In this document: piece by piece, positions 60,275 to 64,000 of the stretch | Numbering within the stretch: the stretch's first letter is position 1 | Layout of the letters: every line of letters begins with the position of its first letter | Source: Oscillibacter valericigenes | GTDB taxonomy: Bacteria; Bacillota; Clostridia; Oscillospirales; Oscillospiraceae | Direction: 5' to 3' | Length of the DNA stretch: 64,000 bases | NCBI RefSeq assembly: GCF_021531435.1 | Contig: NZ_JAFBIS010000008.1 | Coordinates: forward strand, 1 to 64,000 | Notes under the pieces: model-generated | Told to the model about the DNA's origin: nothing | What the model saw: only the letters and a program-made list of their open reading frames with translations | Database searches by the model: none | Position numbers and translations under genes: made by a program

Positions 60275-60603
60275 GGGTTCGCCTTCTTTTTGGAGGGCTT
60301 CACCAGCTGGATGCGCTTCTCCTTCGGCTTGCTGTGGCTCTCCCGGTACAGGACGAATTTCGTGCCGATGACCTGCACCACCTCGCTGCGGGTGGCCTTC
60401 GCCAGTTCCTCCGCCGCGATACGGGCGTCATATTCAATGTTGTTGTCCAAAACGCGGCCCTTGATGAGTTCCCGGGCCTCCAGAGCGTCGTCGGCCTGCT
60501 TGATGAGGTTCTCACCGATGCCGTCCTTGCCGATCTGCAAAATGGTGTCGATGCTGTTGGCCAAGGCCCGCAGCTGGGCGCGCTGTTTGCTTGTCAGTTC
60601 CAT
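60271..60603 (-). CDS. yhbY: YhbY/CRM-domain RNA-binding protein
   Basis: 110 residues from MELTSKQRAQLRAL, placed after TTGGAG; a TTG 12 bp upstream is unlikely. A CRS1/YhbY (CRM) domain: LRALANSIDTILQIGKDGIGENLIKQADDALEARELIKGRVL, with the GxxG-like loop, and RSEVVQVIGTKFVLYRESHSKPKEKR at the end. It binds pre-50S rRNA. Coupled with nadD by ATGA overlap. Confidence 0.92.
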   Translation of the reverse strand: MELTSKQRAQLRALANSIDTILQIGKDGIGENLIKQADDALEARELIKGRVLDNNIEYDARIAAEELAKATRSEVVQVIGTKFVLYRESHSKPKEKRIQLVKPSKKKANP

Positions 60604-60632
60604 ATTGTTCTCCAATCTATGATGATAGACGC

Positions 60633-61229
60633 TTATTTTCCCAAATAAGTTTCCAGCTTTTCCGCAAAACTTTTCAGGGCCTTGCCCCGGTGGGAGATGG
60701 TGCTCTTCTCCTCCGCTGTCAGCTGACCGAAGGTCTTGGCCTTCTCCGGCACAAAGAACACCGGGTCGTAGCCAAAGCCGCCCTTCCCCATGGGGGCAAA
60801 GGCGATGGAGCCGTCGCAGCGGCCCTCGGCGGTCAGGGTGTCTCCATTGGGGAAGGCGCAGGCAATGGAGCAGGTGAAGTGGGCCGCCCGTGTGGTCTGG
60901 CCCCGCATGTTGTTCAGCAGAAGCGTGTAGCGGCCTTTATCGTCCAGGCCCTCGCCGCCGTAGCGGGCGGAGTACACGCCGGGGCCGCCGTTCAGAGCGT
61001 CCACGCACAGGCCGGAATCGTCGGCGATGGCGGGGAGCTTCGCCGCGGCGCAGATGGCCTTCGCTTTCAGCATGGCGTTCTCCGCGAAGGTCGTGCCGGT
61101 CTCCTCCACATCCACGGTGATCCCCAGGTCCCCGGGGCTGACGACCTCCACGCCGAAGCGGGCTAGGATGTCGCTCATCTCTTTCAGTTTGCCCGGATTA
61201 TGGGTGGCAAGCACAAATTTTTCGCTCAT
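60633..61229 (-). CDS. rdgB: dITP/XTP pyrophosphatase (RdgB/HAM1 family)
   Basis: 198 residues from MSEKFVLATHNPGKLKEM. Motifs: ATHNPGKLKE at the start, ETGTTFAENAMLKAKAICAAAKLPAIADDSGLCVDALNGGPGVYSARYGGEG and FGYDPVFFVPEKAKTFGQLTAEEKSTISHRGKAL. It hydrolyses dITP and XTP to monophosphates, keeping inosine out of DNA. Overlaps rph by 1 bp. Confidence 0.97.
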   Translation of the reverse strand: MSEKFVLATHNPGKLKEMSDILARFGVEVVSPGDLGITVDVEETGTTFAENAMLKAKAICAAAKLPAIADDSGLCVDALNGGPGVYSARYGGEGLDDKGRYTLLLNNMRGQTTRAAHFTCSIACAFPNGDTLTAEGRCDGSIAFAPMGKGGFGYDPVFFVPEKAKTFGQLTAEEKSTISHRGKALKSFAEKLETYLGK

Positions 61230-61951
61230 CAGAATTTTCCTCCCAGCACTTGCTTTTGGATGGCCAGCAGTTCGCGGTTTCCCTTGGCGCACAGGCGGAC
61301 CAGCTCCTGCTGCTCCGCCAGGGTGAAAGCCCGGCCCTCGCCGGTGCCCTGAAGTTCGATGATCTCTCCCTGCTCATTCATCACGCAGTTCAGATCCACC
61401 TGAGCATGGCTGTCCTCGCTGTACTGCAAATCCAGCATGGCCTGCTCCCCCACGATGCCGGCGGAGACGCCGGTGACATAGTGGCGGATGGGGCTGGAGC
61501 CCAGCACGCCTCCCTCCACCAGCTTCCGGCAGGCCAGCGTCAGGGCAATGAATCCGCCGGTGACGGAGGCCGTCCGGGTGCCGCCGTCGCCCTGGAGCAC
61601 GTCACAGTCGATGGTGATGGTGTGCTCACCCAGCTTCGTCATGTCCACGGCGGCCCGGAGGGAGCGGCCCACCAGCCGCTGAATTTCGGCGCTGCGGGGG
61701 GACAGCTTCAATTTGGAGACGTCCCGCTTGCTCCGCTCCCGGTTGGCCCGGGGCAGCATGGAGTACTCGGCGGTGACCCAGCCCTCCCCCTCGGGGACGT
61801 GGGGCGGGGTGCGGTCCTCCACGCTGGCACAGCAGAGGACCTTGGTGTCGCCGCACTCGATGAGGCAGCTGCCCTCCGCGAATTTCACGAAATCGGTGGT
61901 GATCTTAATGGGGCGCAGCTCGTCCAGCGCCCGGCCGTCTTGTCTGGTCAT
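61229..61951 (-). CDS. rph: ribonuclease PH
   Basis: 240 residues of the PNPase-like phosphorolytic 3'-exonuclease: FAEGSCLIECGDTKVLCCASVEDRTPPHVPEGEGWVTAEYSMLPRANRERSKRDVSKLKLSPRSAEIQRLVGRSLRAAVD, then TITIDCDVLQGDGGTRTASVTGGFIAL (active site Asp). It trims tRNA 3' tails. rph-rdgB neighbourhood is conserved in Bacillota. First gene of the run after the gap to ftsY. Confidence 0.97.
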   Translation of the reverse strand: MTRQDGRALDELRPIKITTDFVKFAEGSCLIECGDTKVLCCASVEDRTPPHVPEGEGWVTAEYSMLPRANRERSKRDVSKLKLSPRSAEIQRLVGRSLRAAVDMTKLGEHTITIDCDVLQGDGGTRTASVTGGFIALTLACRKLVEGGVLGSSPIRHYVTGVSAGIVGEQAMLDLQYSEDSHAQVDLNCVMNEQGEIIELQGTGEGRAFTLAEQQELVRLCAKGNRELLAIQKQVLGGKF

Positions 61952-62044
61952 GGTATGTTCCTCTTTTCAATTTCCCCGCGGGGCGGGCTGGTGGCCGCGG
62001 CATCGGGGCTGTTTATGGCGGGGAGCCCGCTCCCCTCCCAGGGT

Positions 62045-62917
62045 TCAGATGATAGCCTCCACGTAGGAGCGGGCGTCAAAGGGGCGCAGGTCGTCGATGC
62101 CCTCGCCCACGCCGGCAAACTTCACGGGTACGCCCAGCTCCCGGGCGATGGCGATGACGATGCCGCCCTTGGCGGTGCCGTCCAGCTTCGTCAGAACGAT
62201 GCCGGTGAGACCCGCCGTCTCCTTGAACGTCCGGGCCTGGATAAGGCCGTTCTGTCCGGTGGTGGCGTCCAGCACCAGCAGCGTCTCCCGGGCCGCGCCG
62301 GGGCACTCCCGGTCGATGATCTTGGAGAGCTTCGCCAGCTCCGCCATCAGGTTAGCCTTGTTGTGGAGCCGTCCGGCGGTGTCGCACAGCACCACGTCCA
62401 CGCCCCGCGCCTTGGCGGCCTGAAGGGCGTCGAACAGCACCGCGCCGGGGTCGGCGCCCTCATGCTGGCGGACGATCTCGCAGCCCGCCCGCTCCGACCA
62501 GATCTGGAGCTGGTCGGCAGCGGCGGCACGGAAGGTATCCGCCGCGCAGAACAGGACCCGCTTGCCCTCGTTTTTCAGCTGATTGCCCAGCTTGCCGATG
62601 GAGGTGGTCTTGCCCACGCCGTTGACGCCGATGAACAGCACCACACTGGGCTGGGTAGACGTATCCAGGGCGGTGTCGCCCACATTCATCATCTCCACCA
62701 GGATGTCCCGCAGGGCGGCCTTGACCTCCTCCTGGTCGCGGAGTTTCTCCTTGCGGACGCGTTGGCGCAGCTTCTCCACCGCCTCCAGGGCGGTGTCCAT
62801 GCCCAGGTCCGCCAGGATCAGGGTCTCCTCCAGCTCCTCAAAGAACGCCTCGTCCGCCTCGGTGAAGCCGGAGAACAGGTTGGTGGTGATTTTTTTCAGT
62901 TTGTCAAAAAAGCCCAT
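62045..62917 (-). CDS. ftsY: signal recognition particle receptor FtsY
   Basis: 290 residues: N domain (about 1-90) and SRP GTPase G domain: [22 protein letters not shown] (G1), [14 protein letters not shown] (G2), [18 protein letters not shown] (G3), [11 protein letters not shown] (G4) and [13 protein letters not shown] (G5). It lacks the long acidic A domain of E. coli FtsY, as normal in Bacillota. It docks the ribosome-SRP complex to SecYEG. 13 bp after smc, same transcript. Confidence 0.97.
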   Translation of the reverse strand: MGFFDKLKKITTNLFSGFTEADEAFFEELEETLILADLGMDTALEAVEKLRQRVRKEKLRDQEEVKAALRDILVEMMNVGDTALDTSTQPSVVLFIGVNGVGKTTSIGKLGNQLKNEGKRVLFCAADTFRAAAADQLQIWSERAGCEIVRQHEGADPGAVLFDALQAAKARGVDVVLCDTAGRLHNKANLMAELAKLSKIIDRECPGAARETLLVLDATTGQNGLIQARTFKETAGLTGIVLTKLDGTAKGGIVIAIARELGVPVKFAGVGEGIDDLRPFDARSYVEAII

Positions 62918-62930
62918 AACGTTCGTCCTT

Positions 62931-64000
62931 TTACTTGATTTTTAGCTCTTTCGCCATGTCGTTCAGATTGATGGTCAAAATCTTACTGACCCCCTGCTCC
63001 TGCATGGTGACGCCGTAGAGGACGTCGGCCTCCTCCATGGTGCCCCGGCGGTGGGTGATGACGATGAACTGCGTCTTCCCCGCCAGCGTCCGCATGTACC
63101 GGGCCACCCGGATGACGTTGGGCTCGTCCAGAGCGGCCTCGATCTCGTCCATGACGCAGAAGGGCGTGGGATGGACCTTCAAAATGGCGAAGTACAGTGC
63201 GATAGCTACGAACGCCTTCTCACCGCCGGACAGCAGAGAGATGGTCTTGAGGGTCTTTCCCGGCGGCTGGGCCTTGATCTCGATGCCGCAGCCCAGAATG
63301 TCGTTCTCGTCCTCCAGCTCCAGACGGGCGGTACCGCCGCCGAAGAGGTCGGTGAAAGTGGTCTGGAAACTCTCGTTGATGAGCTTGAACTGTTCCGCGA
63401 AGATGACCGTCATCTGGCTGGTGATGTCCTCGATGATGCCGCCCAGCTCCTCCTTGGCTTTCTCCACGTCGTTGCGCTGGTCGGTCAGGTAGGTATAGCG
63501 GCCGTTGACCCGGTCGAACTCCTCGATGGCGCCAATGTTGATGGCGCCCAGAGAATTGATCTCCCGCTTCAGCTCACCGATGCGGCGGCTGGCCTTGGGG
63601 ATGCTCTCCAGCTCGATGCGCTGTGCCTGGGCGTCGGTGTGGCTGAGCTCGTAGGTCTCCCACAGGCGGTCCAGGATCTGCTTTTCCTCCATGGCACCGG
63701 TGGCCTTCTTCTGCTCCAGCTTGCTGACTACCCGCTCCAGGTCCAGCAGGTTTTCGTTCATCTCCTGGCTCTGTTTGTTCTTGGCGGTGCGCTCCGCCTC
63801 CAGGGCGATTTTTTCATCATTCAGGGCCTTCAAACGGTCCCGGAAGGTCTGGCCTTGGCCCGCCAGCCGCTCCAGTGCCTCCCGGCACTGGGCAATTTCA
63901 CGCTGGGCTTCATCAATGTTCTTCTGGTAACCGCGGACAGCCTCCTCTTTCTGGCTCCGGTCTCCCGCCAGCTCCCGCGCCAGCTGGCGCAGGTCGGCGG
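62931..64000 (-). CDS. smc: chromosome segregation protein SMC, C-terminal part (5' end beyond window)
   Basis: About 356 codons visible, no stop up to the window edge. Coiled coil (about first 200 visible residues, EAERTAKNKQSQEMNENLLDLERVV), then the C-terminal half of the ATPase head: LLSGGEKAFVAIALYFAILKVHPTPFCVMDEIEAALDEPNVIRVARYMRTLAGKTQFIVITHRRGTMEEADVLYG, with signature LSGGEK, Walker B and His. It condenses the chromosome as a dimer with ScpA/ScpB. Upstream part lies outside, so the gene is partial by window only. Confidence 0.97.
   Translation of the reverse strand, partial: ADLRQLARELAGDRSQKEEAVRGYQKNIDEAQREIAQCREALERLAGQGQTFRDRLKALNDEKIALEAERTAKNKQSQEMNENLLDLERVVSKLEQKKATGAMEEKQILDRLWETYELSHTDAQAQRIELESIPKASRRIGELKREINSLGAINIGAIEEFDRVNGRYTYLTDQRNDVEKAKEELGGIIEDITSQMTVIFAEQFKLINESFQTTFTDLFGGGTARLELEDENDILGCGIEIKAQPPGKTLKTISLLSGGEKAFVAIALYFAILKVHPTPFCVMDEIEAALDEPNVIRVARYMRTLAGKTQFIVITHRRGTMEEADVLYGVTMQEQGVSKILTINLNDMAKELKIK

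Overview
The window looks like a chromosomal segment of a GC-rich, spore-forming gut Bacillota, most likely an Oscillospiraceae-type clostridium (Flavonifractor/Oscillibacter/Lawsonibacter-like). This is inferred from gene content: spore-lytic and PdaA-like genes, a CD1247-type protein, a T-box before leuS, NADP-GDH with a eukaryotic-type IDH, and the smc-ftsY / rph-rdgB-yhbY-nadD-LCP-rsfS block. No 16S gene is present, so the assignment is tentative.

Region 1 (1-4.7 kb) is an AT-richer accessory block, all on the minus strand. It holds two copies of a module: a membrane-anchored XRE regulator followed 16 bp later by a small secreted protein. Two other secreted proteins lie between the copies, one a candidate papain/NlpC-like cysteine enzyme. 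The leaders of the two modules share a 191-bp repeat that is identical by eye although the proteins have diverged. It carries two palindromes and a 34-codon ORF, and the upstream copy also preserves a truncated sigma-factor gene.

Region 2 (4.7-11.2 kb) is an integrative mobilizable element: DUF6076 protein, excisionase-like HTH, replication-type HTH, MobC-like protein, MobP3-type relaxase with Sel1 repeats, and tyrosine integrase. It is followed by a complete tRNA-Thr(CGT) and a second tRNA-Thr broken just after the anticodon, which look like the scar of integration. An AT-rich gap with three DnaA-box-like 9-mers (11.2-11.8 kb) separates it from core genes.

Region 3 (11.8-53 kb) is core chromosome. 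It includes tsaD/rimI/polA; adenine deaminase; an SNF-type transporter; an aconitase-family hydratase with IDH and, 5 kb on, gdhA, together a possible citrate-to-glutamate route; a PadR/DUF2812 operon with two perfect operators; a sporulation-type cell-wall hydrolase; an ECF sigma/anti-sigma pair; a MacAB-like exporter; nucleases; a PdaA-like deacetylase; tRNA-Gln; a 16-repeat Sel1 protein with TtcA; cardiolipin synthase; pncB; coaW; EF-P; YqeG; and S21.

Region 4 (53-64 kb), on the minus strand, holds leuS under a T-box, a lipoprotein, and the housekeeping run from rsfS to the C-terminal part of smc, which continues past the window edge.

Three intergenic sites (25.0, 45.0 and 53.4 kb) hold mosaics of short perfect palindromes that share modules. 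One is bracketed by a 69-bp duplication of the 3' end of leuS. With the accessory module and the tRNA-Thr scar, these are the least explained features here.
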